Source of the DNA: Dehalococcoidia bacterium UBA2979
GTDB taxonomy: Bacteria > Chloroflexota > Dehalococcoidia > UBA2979
Assembly (NCBI GenBank): GCA_002348225.1
Contig: DEAP01000009.1
Location: forward strand, 6,525 to 40,363
DNA length: 33,839 bases
Direction of reading: 5' to 3'
Shown here: piece by piece, positions 1 to 8,779 of the stretch
Layout of the letters: each line of letters opens with the position of its first letter
How positions within the stretch are numbered: position 1 is the stretch's first letter
Program-made: the position numbers and the translations under genes
Notes under the pieces: generated by a model
Told to the model about the DNA's origin: nothing
Databases searched by the model: none
The model's input: the letters and a program-made list of their open reading frames with translations, nothing else

Positions 1-18
1 CATTGATTGCATTGATTG
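1..18. repeat. tandem 9-bp direct repeat upstream of mreB
   Basis: The nine bases CATTGATTG occur twice in direct succession at the window edge. The second copy supplies the TTGATT proposed as the -35 element of the mreB promoter. More copies could lie beyond the edge. Confidence 0.5.
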
Positions 19-41
19 TACCTAGGTGTGCATTCTATAGA
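12..41 (+). promoter_or_regulatory. candidate sigma-70-type promoter for mreB
   Basis: TTGATT (12-17) and TATAGA (36-41) are separated by 18 bases. Each matches the sigma-70 consensus at four of six positions. The expected transcript start near 48 leaves a short untranslated leader before the mreB ATG at 94. This is a pattern match only. Confidence 0.35.
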
Positions 42-93
42 GTGTTCAAAGAGGTATGCTTCGTGTAGCTAGTTGTTAGAGGCATTGCAAAAA

Positions 94-1146
94 ATGATCA
101 AGTTGAACAATCTCTTCGGAACAAAAATCGGTATCGACCTAGGCACGTCTACTACAAAAGTAGCCGCTTATTCCGGTGAAATCATTTATGAGCAGCCCAC
201 GGTAGTGGCCATAAGCAAGAAGGACAATGTTGTTGTCGCAGTGGGGGAAGAAGCTCAGTCAATGATCGGACGAGCGCCCGAAACTATTTTGGTCGTGCGG
301 CCAATGAAGGACGGAGCGATCGCAGATTACCTGATCACTCAAGCGCTGCTCCAACACTGTCTTAGAGAGACGGTCGGTAAAACGATAGTTAAGCCTGAAA
401 CCATGATCTGTGCTCCTGTCGGCATCACGCCAGTACATCGAGACAGCGTCCGGGATGCTTCCGAGGCCGCTGGCGCCAGGCAACCTACTCACATTATTCC
501 AGAACCACTAGCCGCAGCAATTGGGGCAGAGGTTCCGATTGGATCGGCTGATGGAGCTATGGTTGTTGACATTGGCGGCGGACGAGCTGAAGCAGCCGTG
601 ATATCCATGTTTGGCATGGTGGCAAAAGGATCTATTAGGGTCGGTGGAGATAAATTAGATCAGGCAATCCAAAGATATCTTTCTTCCAGGCACGAATTAG
701 TAATAGGTGAAAGAACGGCCGAGCAAATAAAAATACAAATTGGTTCCGCAATTACGGTGGATAATCCCGAAAAAATTCGCGTCCGTGGAAAGCATCTCAC
801 CGGACAGCCACGGATTGTAACGATTGATTCTAATGAGATAGCTAAATCATTGAGGGAACCACTCTTACAGATAGTCAGTCTAATCAGAGGTGTTCTCGAA
901 CAAACAGAGCCGGAACTCTCCTCAGATATTGCTGAACGCGGCATTCTAATTACTGGTGGCTCAGCTAACTTACGAGGCCTAGGCGTATATCTACGAGAGA
1001 TGCTCCAAGTCGCATGCTATATAGCAGAATCACCCGAGGATGTAGTCGTGCGCGGGGCTGCGATTGCTCTCGATTTTGCGCCAGCCATAGAGCGGATCAT
1101 GCTCTCGGCTACTGACGAACTCTACGTCACATCAAGACAGATGTGA
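94..1146 (+). CDS. mreB: MreB-like rod-shape-determining actin homologue
   Basis: Bacterial actin that forms membrane-bound filaments guiding sidewall peptidoglycan synthesis. The phosphate-1 loop IGIDLGTSTTKV lies at residues 12-23, the PEPLAAAIGA segment follows near 136-145, the phosphate-2 loop begins at Asp159, and the adenosine motif ITGGSANLRGLG is near 286-297. At 350 residues it has normal MreB length. I chose ATG 94, with AGAGG about 11 bases upstream, because it gives the usual short N-terminus; a TTG at 73 is an in-frame alternative. The phosphate-2 loop reads DIGGGRAEAAV, where MreB normally has DIGGGTTE. No mreC or mreD is adjacent, but a RodZ-like gene lies 1.2 kb downstream on the same strand, beyond asd. 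Confidence 0.93.
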   Translation: MIKLNNLFGTKIGIDLGTSTTKVAAYSGEIIYEQPTVVAISKKDNVVVAVGEEAQSMIGRAPETILVVRPMKDGAIADYLITQALLQHCLRETVGKTIVKPETMICAPVGITPVHRDSVRDASEAAGARQPTHIIPEPLAAAIGAEVPIGSADGAMVVDIGGGRAEAAVISMFGMVAKGSIRVGGDKLDQAIQRYLSSRHELVIGERTAEQIKIQIGSAITVDNPEKIRVRGKHLTGQPRIVTIDSNEIAKSLREPLLQIVSLIRGVLEQTEPELSSDIAERGILITGGSANLRGLGVYLREMLQVACYIAESPEDVVVRGAAIALDFAPAIERIMLSATDELYVTSRQM

Positions 1147-1159
1147 CACGCTAAATAAT

Positions 1160-2191
1160 CTAACTAATATTCAGAATCTGCCTTTCAAGCAAAGCCTCTG
1201 CAATTTGAAGAGCGTTGGTTGCTGCTCCTTTTCGTAAATTATCAGTCACACACCAAAATAAAACACCGTTGTCAACACTTGGATCAGATCTAAGCCGAGA
1301 TACAAAAGTTTCGTCTCGCCCCTCAGCCTCCAGAGGTGTTACATAGCTACTGAAATCAGGATCAAAAATTATTCCCGGATAGTCATTCAATGCTTGGCCG
1401 AGACTCTCGATCGACACTTGATTCTCAAATTCGACATGAACCACCTCCGAATGACCATACAGAACTGGGACTCGCACACATGTTGAAGCAAATCGTAGCT
1501 CATAATCATGGAGGATCTTTCTCGTTTCGTTTCTCATTTTGAGCTCTTCTTTGGTAAAACCATCTTCCTCAAAATCGTCTACATGAGGCAGAACATTCCT
1601 AGCAATTTGAACTGGATATACCTCAGGACGAGGAGTAGGATCGCCACTTGCTATAGATATATCTTGGTTTTGCAACTCCCCAATGGCCGCAGCTCCTGTT
1701 CCCGAAACGGCCTGATAAGTAGTTGCCGTTACTCTGGAAATAGCATTCACCTGACGCATCGCATCCAAAGCCATGACCAACGGAGTAGTGGTACAGTTCG
1801 GAATAGATACAATCCAGTTGTGGTGAGCGAGATCCTCCGAGTTAATTTCAGGAACTACCAGGGGAACATCGTCGTCCATCCGAAAGGCGCTACCGTCGTC
1901 GATCATCATCACCTGATTTTCTCTGCACCAAGGACCCCATGTTCTAGATACCTCAGACGAAGCTGAGCAAAAAACCAGATCAATCCCCTCTAATTCCTTC
2001 TCAGAAACCTCATGGACTGTAATAGTCTGATCCCTAAATCTCAGCTCGCGACCTTCTGACCGTGCCGATGCAAGCAACTTCAAAGTATCAATCGGGAATT
2101 TTCTCTCCTCGGCGATTGAGAGAAAAGCTGCTCCTACAGCACCCGTCGCCCCAATTACAGCCACATTAAGTCCAGAGTAAGTCAATTTCAT
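1160..2191 (-). CDS. asd: aspartate-semialdehyde dehydrogenase
   Basis: Reduces aspartyl phosphate to aspartate semialdehyde with NADPH, the branch point to lysine, diaminopimelate, threonine and methionine; lysA lies elsewhere in this window. The N-terminal NADP-binding motif is GATGAVG at residues 14-20. The catalytic cysteine is Cys133 in SIPNCTTTP, and a GHSE segment later in the protein fits the substrate-binding region. Length is 343 residues from ATG 2191, which matches the family start (MK...NVAVIGATG). A TTG at 2209 is in frame, but the AGGGGA just before ATG 2191 is only about two bases away, so the start is not certain. It is convergent with mreB (13-base gap) and divergent from the RodZ-like gene. 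Confidence 0.94.
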   Translation of the reverse strand: MKLTYSGLNVAVIGATGAVGAAFLSIAEERKFPIDTLKLLASARSEGRELRFRDQTITVHEVSEKELEGIDLVFCSASSEVSRTWGPWCRENQVMMIDDGSAFRMDDDVPLVVPEINSEDLAHHNWIVSIPNCTTTPLVMALDAMRQVNAISRVTATTYQAVSGTGAAAIGELQNQDISIASGDPTPRPEVYPVQIARNVLPHVDDFEEDGFTKEELKMRNETRKILHDYELRFASTCVRVPVLYGHSEVVHVEFENQVSIESLGQALNDYPGIIFDPDFSSYVTPLEAEGRDETFVSRLRSDPSVDNGVLFWCVTDNLRKGAATNALQIAEALLERQILNIS

Positions 2192-2209
2192 TTCCCCTAA
2201 GATAATCAA

Positions 2210-2393
2210 TATGAGTTAAGTCTAGTTTCAAACATACGCAATAACTACTCAATATTGCTGCTCTGTAAGTAAATTGCGTGGCCGTACCATCATTATATTT
2301 CTCCAATAGAGTTCATAATTTACATTGCATGTCAACAATTGACTTACCATGTAGCAGATACAAAATATTTCCTGATGAGCAATTGCCATTCTT
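2210..2393. promoter_or_regulatory. divergent intergenic region between asd and the RodZ-like gene
   Basis: This 184-base AT-rich spacer should hold promoters in both directions. On the minus strand a perfect TATAAT (plus 2292-2297) could be an asd -10, although its -35 position is poor. A small inverted repeat GTCAA-CAA-TTGAC spans 2331-2343. It yields TTGACA on the minus strand and TTGACT (2339-2344) on the plus strand, placed face to face. Neither has an ideal -10 at 16-18 bases, so exact promoters are not resolved. Confidence 0.35.
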
Positions 2394-3092
2394 ATGACAG
2401 AAAACAACACACTAAACGAGCCAAGCACCCCTAACGGGAGTACAGAACATGAGGGTGGATCAAACCCATTCCTGCGGACCTCAAAGTCCAATTTCTGGTG
2501 GCCATGGAATTCCGGGGAAGACCATAGAAAACGGTTGATTGCCAGAGATCATTTTTTGACCCTTGCGCAAGAGACAGCGGTGGCCTTGAAGGCTGCCCGA
2601 GTAGAGTTGAAAATGACGATAAGTGACATCGAGTCGCTCACTTTTGTGAATGCACAAATTATTGAATCTATTGAGCAGGGCCAGTGGGATCGTCTGCCTG
2701 CACGAGTCTACTCGCGCGGTGCTACGTTTAACTATGCAGCTGCCGTGGGCCTAACCAATCCCGACACACATGCGAATAATATTTCCAATGTCCTAAACAG
2801 GCCAAGTCATCTAAGCCCCAGTATGGGTCTCATGAAAAAACGGTCTCGAAACGTGCAGGAACTACGTGTCGAAATAATATCTCTGGCGGCACTCATAATA
2901 CTCGTAGTGGGATCCATAGTATGGTTCCAAAACAACTACTCAATCATGGAACTTCTTAATCTGGACAACACGAATGATCAAACATCAAATATCATCGACC
3001 TGACTTTCCCAATAGTCCTATCCGTGATGCACCCCCGTGCACTACGGTCCAAACATATGTACACTCAAGGCTATGAATACAAACGCCGGTGA
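2394..3092 (+). CDS. RodZ-like helix-turn-helix, single-pass membrane protein
   Basis: Probable partner of the MreB cytoskeleton. After a polar N-terminus of about 60 residues there is a RodZ-type HTH domain (HTH_25-like, roughly residues 60-125) with the pattern LKAARVELKMTISDIESLT, then IESIEQGQWDRLPARVYSRG. A basic stretch (MKKRSRN) precedes one transmembrane helix near residues 160-180 (ISLAALIILVVGSIVWF). Only about 50 residues follow, so the large extracytoplasmic domain of classical RodZ is missing. The last 20 bases overlap the proposed start of moaA. Family assignment is good. The link to mreB is inferred from family and proximity, since asd intervenes on the other strand. Confidence 0.75.
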   Translation: MTENNTLNEPSTPNGSTEHEGGSNPFLRTSKSNFWWPWNSGEDHRKRLIARDHFLTLAQETAVALKAARVELKMTISDIESLTFVNAQIIESIEQGQWDRLPARVYSRGATFNYAAAVGLTNPDTHANNISNVLNRPSHLSPSMGLMKKRSRNVQELRVEIISLAALIILVVGSIVWFQNNYSIMELLNLDNTNDQTSNIIDLTFPIVLSVMHPRALRSKHMYTQGYEYKRR

Positions 3093-4122
3093 ATTTCTTG
3101 ATTCACTTGAGAGCCTCGATGCATTGGGACGACCCCTTAAAGATCTCCGAATATCAGTAACTGATAAGTGCAACTTTCGGTGTCCATACTGTATGCCGAA
3201 GGAAATCTTTGGAGCAAATTATAAATACCTTAGTAAGCAATCTACTCTTACATCCGAAGAGGTGATACGTAGCGCAACGATTTTCCGGTCTCTTGGGATA
3301 AGTAAGATTCGAATTACCGGCGGAGAGCCTACTCTGAGAATGGACCTTCTCGAAATTATCCAAGGGATTAATTCAATTGGCGGGATTGATATTGCTATGA
3401 CCACAAATGGTTCCCTGCTTACCGCACTAGCTCAGGATCTACGCCGTGCAGGACTCGGTAGACTTACAGTGTCGCTAGATGCAGTTGACGATACTACCTT
3501 CAGCAAAATGAGCGACGTGTCTATCTCTCTTGATAGGGTTCTAGATGGCCTCGAATCTGCAAGACAAGCCGGATTTCAGCCCGTGAAGATAAATACGGTT
3601 ATTCGACGCGGCTGGAATGAAAACACCATCCTTGACCTGGTTGATTACTGTCGTAAATCCGGTGACATCGTCCGCTTTATCGAATTCATGGATGTAGGTA
3701 GTACCAATAACTGGGAAATGTCTGAAATGATTGCAAGCTCCCAATTGCTCGAAACTATCCGGGGGGTGTACCCGTTGGAGGCAGTATCGCCGAACTACAA
3801 GGGAGAGGTAGCTAGTAGATATAAGTTCAGTGATGGCAAGGGTGAGTTAGGCTTCATATCCTCTGTTAGTCAGCCCTTTTGTAGCTCTTGCACCCGAGCA
3901 CGAATATCTGCTGACGGGAAAATCTATACTTGCCTCTTTGCGGTTGGCAGTAGCTTGGACCTAGCTCATGAACTTAGAAATGGCTCTACCAATAAGGAAA
4001 TATCAGAACACATCTCGGCCTTGTGGGAAAAACGCGACGATAGATATTCAGAATTGAGATCCTCAGATCCTACCAAATTCACGAACGATGAAAAGATCGA
4101 GATGTCATATATTGGTGGGTGA
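3073..4122 (+). CDS. moaA: GTP 3',8-cyclase MoaA (molybdenum cofactor synthesis)
   Basis: Radical-SAM enzyme that rearranges GTP to 3',8-cyclo-GTP, the first step of molybdopterin synthesis. The SAM-cluster motif is Cys33-x3-Cys37-x2-Cys40 (CNFRCPYC). The second cluster uses Cys270, Cys273 and Cys287 (C-x2-C-x13-C). The protein ends in the double glycine SYIGG characteristic of MoaA. ATG 3073 fits the N-terminus; GTG 3037 is an upstream in-frame alternative with no clear ribosome-binding site. The gene overlaps the 3' end of the RodZ-like gene by 20 bases, suggesting coupled translation. No other molybdopterin gene is in this window. Confidence 0.94.
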   Translation: MNTNAGEFLDSLESLDALGRPLKDLRISVTDKCNFRCPYCMPKEIFGANYKYLSKQSTLTSEEVIRSATIFRSLGISKIRITGGEPTLRMDLLEIIQGINSIGGIDIAMTTNGSLLTALAQDLRRAGLGRLTVSLDAVDDTTFSKMSDVSISLDRVLDGLESARQAGFQPVKINTVIRRGWNENTILDLVDYCRKSGDIVRFIEFMDVGSTNNWEMSEMIASSQLLETIRGVYPLEAVSPNYKGEVASRYKFSDGKGELGFISSVSQPFCSSCTRARISADGKIYTCLFAVGSSLDLAHELRNGSTNKEISEHISALWEKRDDRYSELRSSDPTKFTNDEKIEMSYIGG

Positions 4123-4129
4123 TCCAACG

Positions 4130-4834
4130 TCAGAGCTCGAAGAATAACGTTACAAGGTAGCCAACACTGTTAAATCCTATATGTGCTCCAATTGGTACCC
4201 ACAAATTCTCATATTTGTGCACCGCCCTAGAAAATATCAATCCAATACAGAAAATTGGGATTAAAGCTCCAATACTCAGATGAGCCAGACTGAAAAGTCC
4301 TGCACTTATAACTGCTCCCCACCAGGGTTTCACTTTCGAGCTGAGTGATTGAAAGATGACACCTCTATAAAGAAGTTCCTCGGATATAGGAGCACCAATA
4401 ATCGCTGCTAAGCCTATTAAAACCCAGGCGAACAGAGGCCGACCATCAGATCCTGCACTCGGTATAGAGTTTGTTTCCTTTAGAAACGACAGATCGATAC
4501 CGAATATTACCTCTATGAAAAGAATCACAGCTCCATAAGTAAACAGTGCGATATAAGCTGCTCCCAGAGTCAAAAATATCAGGTTCAGATCTGGAAATTT
4601 ATTGAGTCGTAACAGTAATGAAAAGTTACCTCTACGTTGAACAACTAAGAAAACAACAACTACGGTCATTAACTGCCACGTCAGCAACACCACCCAAAGC
4701 AGAGATTCTTGCAGTTCTTCTACGAGACCGACTCGATCCATCAGAAGTAAGGCGATGCCACCTACCGCTATCAAAGCGCCGATTGCCCCCGAAAGCGCCC
4801 ATAGCGAATCCGTATACCTTAGTTCATTCCGCAT
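4130..4834 (-). CDS. CPBP-family intramembrane metalloprotease
   Basis: Multi-pass membrane protein of 234 residues with the three CPBP/Abi motifs in order: Glu152-Glu153-x3-Arg157 (SEELLYRG), His185 in FSLAHL, and His218-x3-Asn222 (HIGFN). These residues form the metalloprotease active site in the Rce1/CPBP family. About seven hydrophobic segments are visible. The substrate is not predictable; bacterial relatives act in prenyl-protein-type processing, bacteriocin immunity or regulation. It follows trpB by 32 bases on the same strand and may be the last gene of the trp transcript. It converges on moaA with seven bases between. No clear Shine-Dalgarno is seen before ATG 4834. Confidence 0.85.
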   Translation of the reverse strand: MRNELRYTDSLWALSGAIGALIAVGGIALLLMDRVGLVEELQESLLWVVLLTWQLMTVVVVFLVVQRRGNFSLLLRLNKFPDLNLIFLTLGAAYIALFTYGAVILFIEVIFGIDLSFLKETNSIPSAGSDGRPLFAWVLIGLAAIIGAPISEELLYRGVIFQSLSSKVKPWWGAVISAGLFSLAHLSIGALIPIFCIGLIFSRAVHKYENLWVPIGAHIGFNSVGYLVTLFFEL

Positions 4835-4866
4835 CGGAAAGTTAGCCCAGAGTCAAGGGAATGAGC

Positions 4867-6057
4867 TTAAACCTTAAGCTCTCGTGCAACCGTCTCCATA
4901 TCCTTATCTCCTCTGCCACTTAGATTGACGATCACAGTCTCCGACGCCGAGATTTCACCCGTTGTGGTCAGCCTATCGAGAGCTGCCAGAGCATGCGACG
5001 GTTCAAGAGCGGGAATAATCCCCTCCAACTCCGATAGTTGCTGAAAAGCACACAATGCTTCCTGATCAGTAGCAGAATAGTATTCAGCTCGCTCAGAGAC
5101 TTTGAGCCAGGCATGCTCTGGTCCAACACCTGGATAATCGAGACCGGCAGAAACTGAATGTACGGGTGCTACCTGACCATCCTTATCCTGAAGCAAATAC
5201 GTATGGGTCCCATGTAAAACACCTGGTCGCCCCTTAGATAGAGTTGCTGCATGCTCGCTATCCAATCCATGGCCCGCGGCCTCAACACCTATTAGTCGCA
5301 CCTGATCATCTTTGAACGCGTTGAACATTCCAATCGCATTCGAGCCACCTCCCACACAAGCCATAACGACTCCTGGCAAATCCCCTGTGATTTCAATGAT
5401 TTGAGCACGAGCTTCACGGCCAATGACATCTTGTAGATCTCTCACTATTGTTGGATAAGGGTGAGGGCCGATGGCGGATCCGATAATGTAGTAAGTATCT
5501 CTGACGGTCGTAACCCAGTCCCTTATTGCCTCACTGGTTGCGTCTTTAAGTGTTCGAGAACCTGTGTCGACTCCCACAACATCTGCTCCAAGTACCTTCA
5601 TTTTAAACACATTCAACGCTTGCCGATCCATATCTACTTGACCCATATATATGACACAGTCAAGATCCAACAAAGCGCACGCTGTAGCGGTGGCAACTCC
5701 ATGCTGACCAGCACCAGTTTCTGCAATGATCCTTCTCTTACCCATGCGTTTCGCAAGCAGGGCCTGCGCAAGAACGGCGTTAATCTTGTGGGCCCCGGTA
5801 TGACACAAATCCTCCCTCTTCAAATAAATTGAAATACCTAGTTTGTCAGATAACCTTTCCGCCAAAGTTAGCGGCGTAGGCCGACCAACGTAGTCAACGA
5901 GCAGCTTGTCCAGTGCCGCTTGGAATTCTTCATCCTTCATTGCTTCATAATATGCCTGCTCGAGCTGAATCAAGGCCGGCATCAAAGTTTCCGGCACGAA
6001 CTGGCCACCAAATTCACCAAAATATCCTGGCTTGCTATTGCTATTAACAGTTGTCAC
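4867..6057 (-). CDS. trpB: tryptophan synthase beta chain
   Basis: PLP enzyme that condenses indole with serine to give tryptophan. The TrpB signature GYFGEFGGQFVPET is at the N-terminus. The PLP-binding lysine is Lys91 in HTGAHKINAVL, the phosphate-binding loop GGGSNAIG follows, and SAGLDYPGVGPEH is present; these mark the TrpB1 class that normally pairs with TrpA. GTG 6057 is favoured because AAGGAG lies eight bases upstream; a TTG six bases further upstream is too close to that site. The gene lies about 17 bases after trpF. No trpA follows, so the partner subunit must be encoded elsewhere, or TrpB works with an external indole supply. Confidence 0.96.
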   Translation of the reverse strand: MTTVNSNSKPGYFGEFGGQFVPETLMPALIQLEQAYYEAMKDEEFQAALDKLLVDYVGRPTPLTLAERLSDKLGISIYLKREDLCHTGAHKINAVLAQALLAKRMGKRRIIAETGAGQHGVATATACALLDLDCVIYMGQVDMDRQALNVFKMKVLGADVVGVDTGSRTLKDATSEAIRDWVTTVRDTYYIIGSAIGPHPYPTIVRDLQDVIGREARAQIIEITGDLPGVVMACVGGGSNAIGMFNAFKDDQVRLIGVEAAGHGLDSEHAATLSKGRPGVLHGTHTYLLQDKDGQVAPVHSVSAGLDYPGVGPEHAWLKVSERAEYYSATDQEALCAFQQLSELEGIIPALEPSHALAALDRLTTTGEISASETVIVNLSGRGDKDMETVARELKV

Positions 6058-6074
6058 AAACAATACTCCTTAAC

Positions 6075-6836
6075 TCACCACAATGACTTTGCCGCCGCAA
6101 TGAATGATGCGACCTTCATGTAGTCTTTATTTCCGTCAGTTTCAGTGCCACTAGATACGTCAACTGCCCATGGATTCACTTCCTTTACCACCTCAGAGAC
6201 ATTGTCAGGCGTTAATCCCCCAGCCAGCATGATCGGTATTTTCATAGAGATCTGGCGGGAAGTCTCAAACGGGATCTTTTTTCCAGTACCGCCGAAACGT
6301 TTCTCATCCTTGGAATCGAGCATGATCAACAATGACCTCTGTGAAGGAATATTCGAAAGTAACTCATGTCCGTCGGCATGCGCAGCCACGTGAATAGCTT
6401 TTATGATTTGTCGGTTTATCAGCAGTGAGTCATCCCACGACTCTGTTCCAGATAACTGCACTAAATCGACCCCAGTCTCTTCAGTTATAGCATTGACTTC
6501 GTCAGGGTGTTGATTTGCAAATACCCCTACGACCAATGGTCGTTTCTGGCTTAAGTAACTCATAAGTCTTTCGGTACCCTGACGGCACCAATCCGCCAAC
6601 TCATCAGTAGGAATATCACCACGCATCATCGGTGGTGGAAGAACAAGTTCATGGCGATTCAGAGGGGATCCAAGTTCCCTAACCATCGCCCTAGCCGTCT
6701 GGACTGTCACTTTTCTAGGGGAATCCGCAAAAATTATTCCGACAAAATCCGCTCCACTGCGAGCAGCTGCAATAACATCAGCAGGGCTCTGATTCCCGCA
6801 TATTTTAACTAGAGGTGGGGCAGATTCACGAACCAT
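6075..6836 (-). CDS. trpF: phosphoribosylanthranilate isomerase with an insertion
   Basis: Isomerises N-(5-phosphoribosyl)anthranilate to CdRP. The (beta/alpha)8 barrel motifs are present: VKICG with catalytic Cys13, the catalytic aspartate in IMLDSKD followed by GGTGKKIPFE, and C-terminal LAGGLTPDNV and VDVSSGTE phosphate-binding loops. At 253 residues it is about 50 longer than usual. The extra roughly 40 residues lie between ARAMVREL and LVVGVFANQ, that is, between barrel units 2 and 3. The usual QLHG motif reads QLSG. GGAGGAG sits six bases before ATG 6836, and trpC ends three bases upstream, so translation is probably coupled. Confidence 0.93.
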   Translation of the reverse strand: MVRESAPPLVKICGNQSPADVIAAARSGADFVGIIFADSPRKVTVQTARAMVRELGSPLNRHELVLPPPMMRGDIPTDELADWCRQGTERLMSYLSQKRPLVVGVFANQHPDEVNAITEETGVDLVQLSGTESWDDSLLINRQIIKAIHVAAHADGHELLSNIPSQRSLLIMLDSKDEKRFGGTGKKIPFETSRQISMKIPIMLAGGLTPDNVSEVVKEVNPWAVDVSSGTETDGNKDYMKVASFIAAAKSLW

Positions 6837-6839
6837 ACA

Positions 6840-7706
6840 TCACTCCTCCAGCAACATTAGACTTCCAGCAAAGTCGTCCACATTTTCCGACCGAACTAGA
6901 GACTCACCCACAAGTAGCGCTGTCGCACCCGATCTATGCATACGTTCCGCATCTGATCTGGATTTAATGGCACTTTCAGCTACCAGAACGGCTTGAGGTG
7001 AACATAACTTCGAGAGCCTTTCGAAGGTACGCAAATCTTCAGAGAAAGTACTGAGATCTCTATTGTTAATTCCCATGACCCGCGCTCCTACAGATTCAGC
7101 AATTTTAAGTTCTTCCTCAGTATGAACTTCTACTAAAGCTTCCATATCTAATTCTCGAGTAACTTCAATCAGATGACTAAGCAAGTCCACTTGCAAAATA
7201 GAAACAATCAGCAAAATTGCGTCAGCGCCCAAATAGCGCGACTCGAATATTTGATATGGATCGAATAAAAAGTCTTTTCTAAGGAGAGCCGGACGACCAG
7301 CATCGTGTCCCATATGTTCATAGATGTCTGACAAATCACCTGCGGATCCTTTGAAAAAGCTTTGTTCAGTGAGCACACTGACAGCCGCACATCCTGCCGC
7401 TGCATACTTCTCAGCCTGAGCCACCGCGTTCAGTTTGTCATTGAACACACCCTTGCTAGGAGAGGCTCGTTTGATTTCTCCAATCACACGAAGTTTTGCC
7501 TCTCCCGCCGTGCGGTCTGTTCCTACTCGAAGTCGCTCAGCAAAATCAACTCTAATCCCTTGCTTACGTTCGTCACCCTCAATAGAACCAACAATTGCGG
7601 ACAGCGGCAGCTCGACCTTCTCTACTTCCAGGATTTGCTTCCTGGAGCGCACTATCTCGTCCAGAATTGTTCCAGTCTCAAGTACATGAAATTCGTCAGA
7701 GGACAT
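6840..7706 (-). CDS. trpC: indole-3-glycerol phosphate synthase
   Basis: Closes the indole ring, converting CdRP to indole-3-glycerol phosphate. The sequence has ILDEIVRSRKQ at the N-terminus, the catalytic-lysine motif GEIKRASPSKG, the LLRKDFLFDPYQI strand, the MGINNRDLSTF motif, and the phosphate-binding VLVAESAIKSRSDAERM and GATALLVGESL at the C-terminus. At 288 residues it is slightly longer than the usual 255-270, through an N-terminal segment. It sits between trpD (nine-base gap) and trpF (three-base gap) in the trp operon. Start ATG 7706. Confidence 0.96.
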   Translation of the reverse strand: MSSDEFHVLETGTILDEIVRSRKQILEVEKVELPLSAIVGSIEGDERKQGIRVDFAERLRVGTDRTAGEAKLRVIGEIKRASPSKGVFNDKLNAVAQAEKYAAAGCAAVSVLTEQSFFKGSAGDLSDIYEHMGHDAGRPALLRKDFLFDPYQIFESRYLGADAILLIVSILQVDLLSHLIEVTRELDMEALVEVHTEEELKIAESVGARVMGINNRDLSTFSEDLRTFERLSKLCSPQAVLVAESAIKSRSDAERMHRSGATALLVGESLVRSENVDDFAGSLMLLEE

Positions 7707-7715
7707 TAACTAAGC

Positions 7716-8759
7716 TCATTTCCTAGTGGATTCCACAAAAGCAGCAACCTTTGCGGACACCTCACCACTCTCGATTAAGTCCGTCGCACGCTCACAACCC
7801 GACCTAATTGATCCGGCAAGACCTGTCACGTACAACCCTGCACCGGCCTGGGCCGCAACCAAATCTCGAACTGCCGCAGGGCCATCACCCGCTAGCACGG
7901 ATCTCCAGATCTGAGCATTATCTTCGGCAGTACCACCGACTATTTCACTTTCCGCATGTCGCTTCAAGCCAATCGACTCTGGACTCACTATCTGACGGTC
8001 CACCGAACCCTCTCTAATCTCAAATAGAGTCGAATCGTCTACCACCGAAATATCATCAACACCATCGTGCCCGACTACAACCATCGCGTGCCGCATCTCC
8101 AATTGTGTTAATGCACTCGCAAGCTTCTCGCCAATTTCCAAGTTTGCGGCCCCTAATATATGGCAGTTAGCTCCGGCGGGATTTGTCAGTGGACCCAATA
8201 TATTGAAAACCGTTCTGACACCTAAGGTCGGCCTCAACGGACCCGCGAATTTCATGGCTGGATGAAACATTGGAGCAAACAAAAATCCCATGCCGGTATC
8301 ATCAAAACAACGGCGGACGGCCTTCGAATCAATAGAGACTTCAGCACCGAGGGCCTCGAGAAAATCAGCGGCACCTGACCGAGAACTCATAGCTCTGTTA
8401 CCGTGCTTGGCCACTTTCGCACCACCAGCCGCTGCAACAAACGCCGCGGCAGTGGAAGCATTAAATCGCTTCTTTCCAGATCCCCCCGTGCCCGCAGTAT
8501 CGAGTAACGGACGCGCCTCAATATCGAGCTTCTTACTAAACTCTCGCATCGCGACAGCCATACCTACTATTTCTTCTACCGACTCACCTTTCATCCTTAA
8601 CGCAGACATAAGGGCACCAAACTGAGCCTCCGTCGCCTTGGTCCCGTCAGTTTGGTCCATACCCGCACGCATAATTTCTCGCATGACCTCTGACGCCTCT
8701 TCCCGAGACAAGTTATGGCCCTCATCAACTATCTTTATTAAGGCTTCTTTGATCGCCAT
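7716..8759 (-). CDS. trpD: anthranilate phosphoribosyltransferase
   Basis: Transfers phosphoribose from PRPP to anthranilate. The PRPP-binding GTGGSG motif lies in LLDTAGTGGSGKKRFNAST, followed by VAKHGNRAMSSRSGAADFLEALG and RPTLGVRTVFNILGPLTNP; all are TrpD hallmarks. ATG 8759 has GAGGG about eight bases upstream and gives 347 residues, the family norm. A TTG at 8789 is in frame, but it would overlap the end of trpG and has no good ribosome-binding site. trpG ends 20 bases upstream. TrpG is a separate protein here, not fused to TrpD as in enteric bacteria. Confidence 0.96.
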   Translation of the reverse strand: MAIKEALIKIVDEGHNLSREEASEVMREIMRAGMDQTDGTKATEAQFGALMSALRMKGESVEEIVGMAVAMREFSKKLDIEARPLLDTAGTGGSGKKRFNASTAAAFVAAAGGAKVAKHGNRAMSSRSGAADFLEALGAEVSIDSKAVRRCFDDTGMGFLFAPMFHPAMKFAGPLRPTLGVRTVFNILGPLTNPAGANCHILGAANLEIGEKLASALTQLEMRHAMVVVGHDGVDDISVVDDSTLFEIREGSVDRQIVSPESIGLKRHAESEIVGGTAEDNAQIWRSVLAGDGPAAVRDLVAAQAGAGLYVTGLAGSIRSGCERATDLIESGEVSAKVAAFVESTRK

Positions 8760-8779
8760 CCTATTTAACCCTCGTTTGT

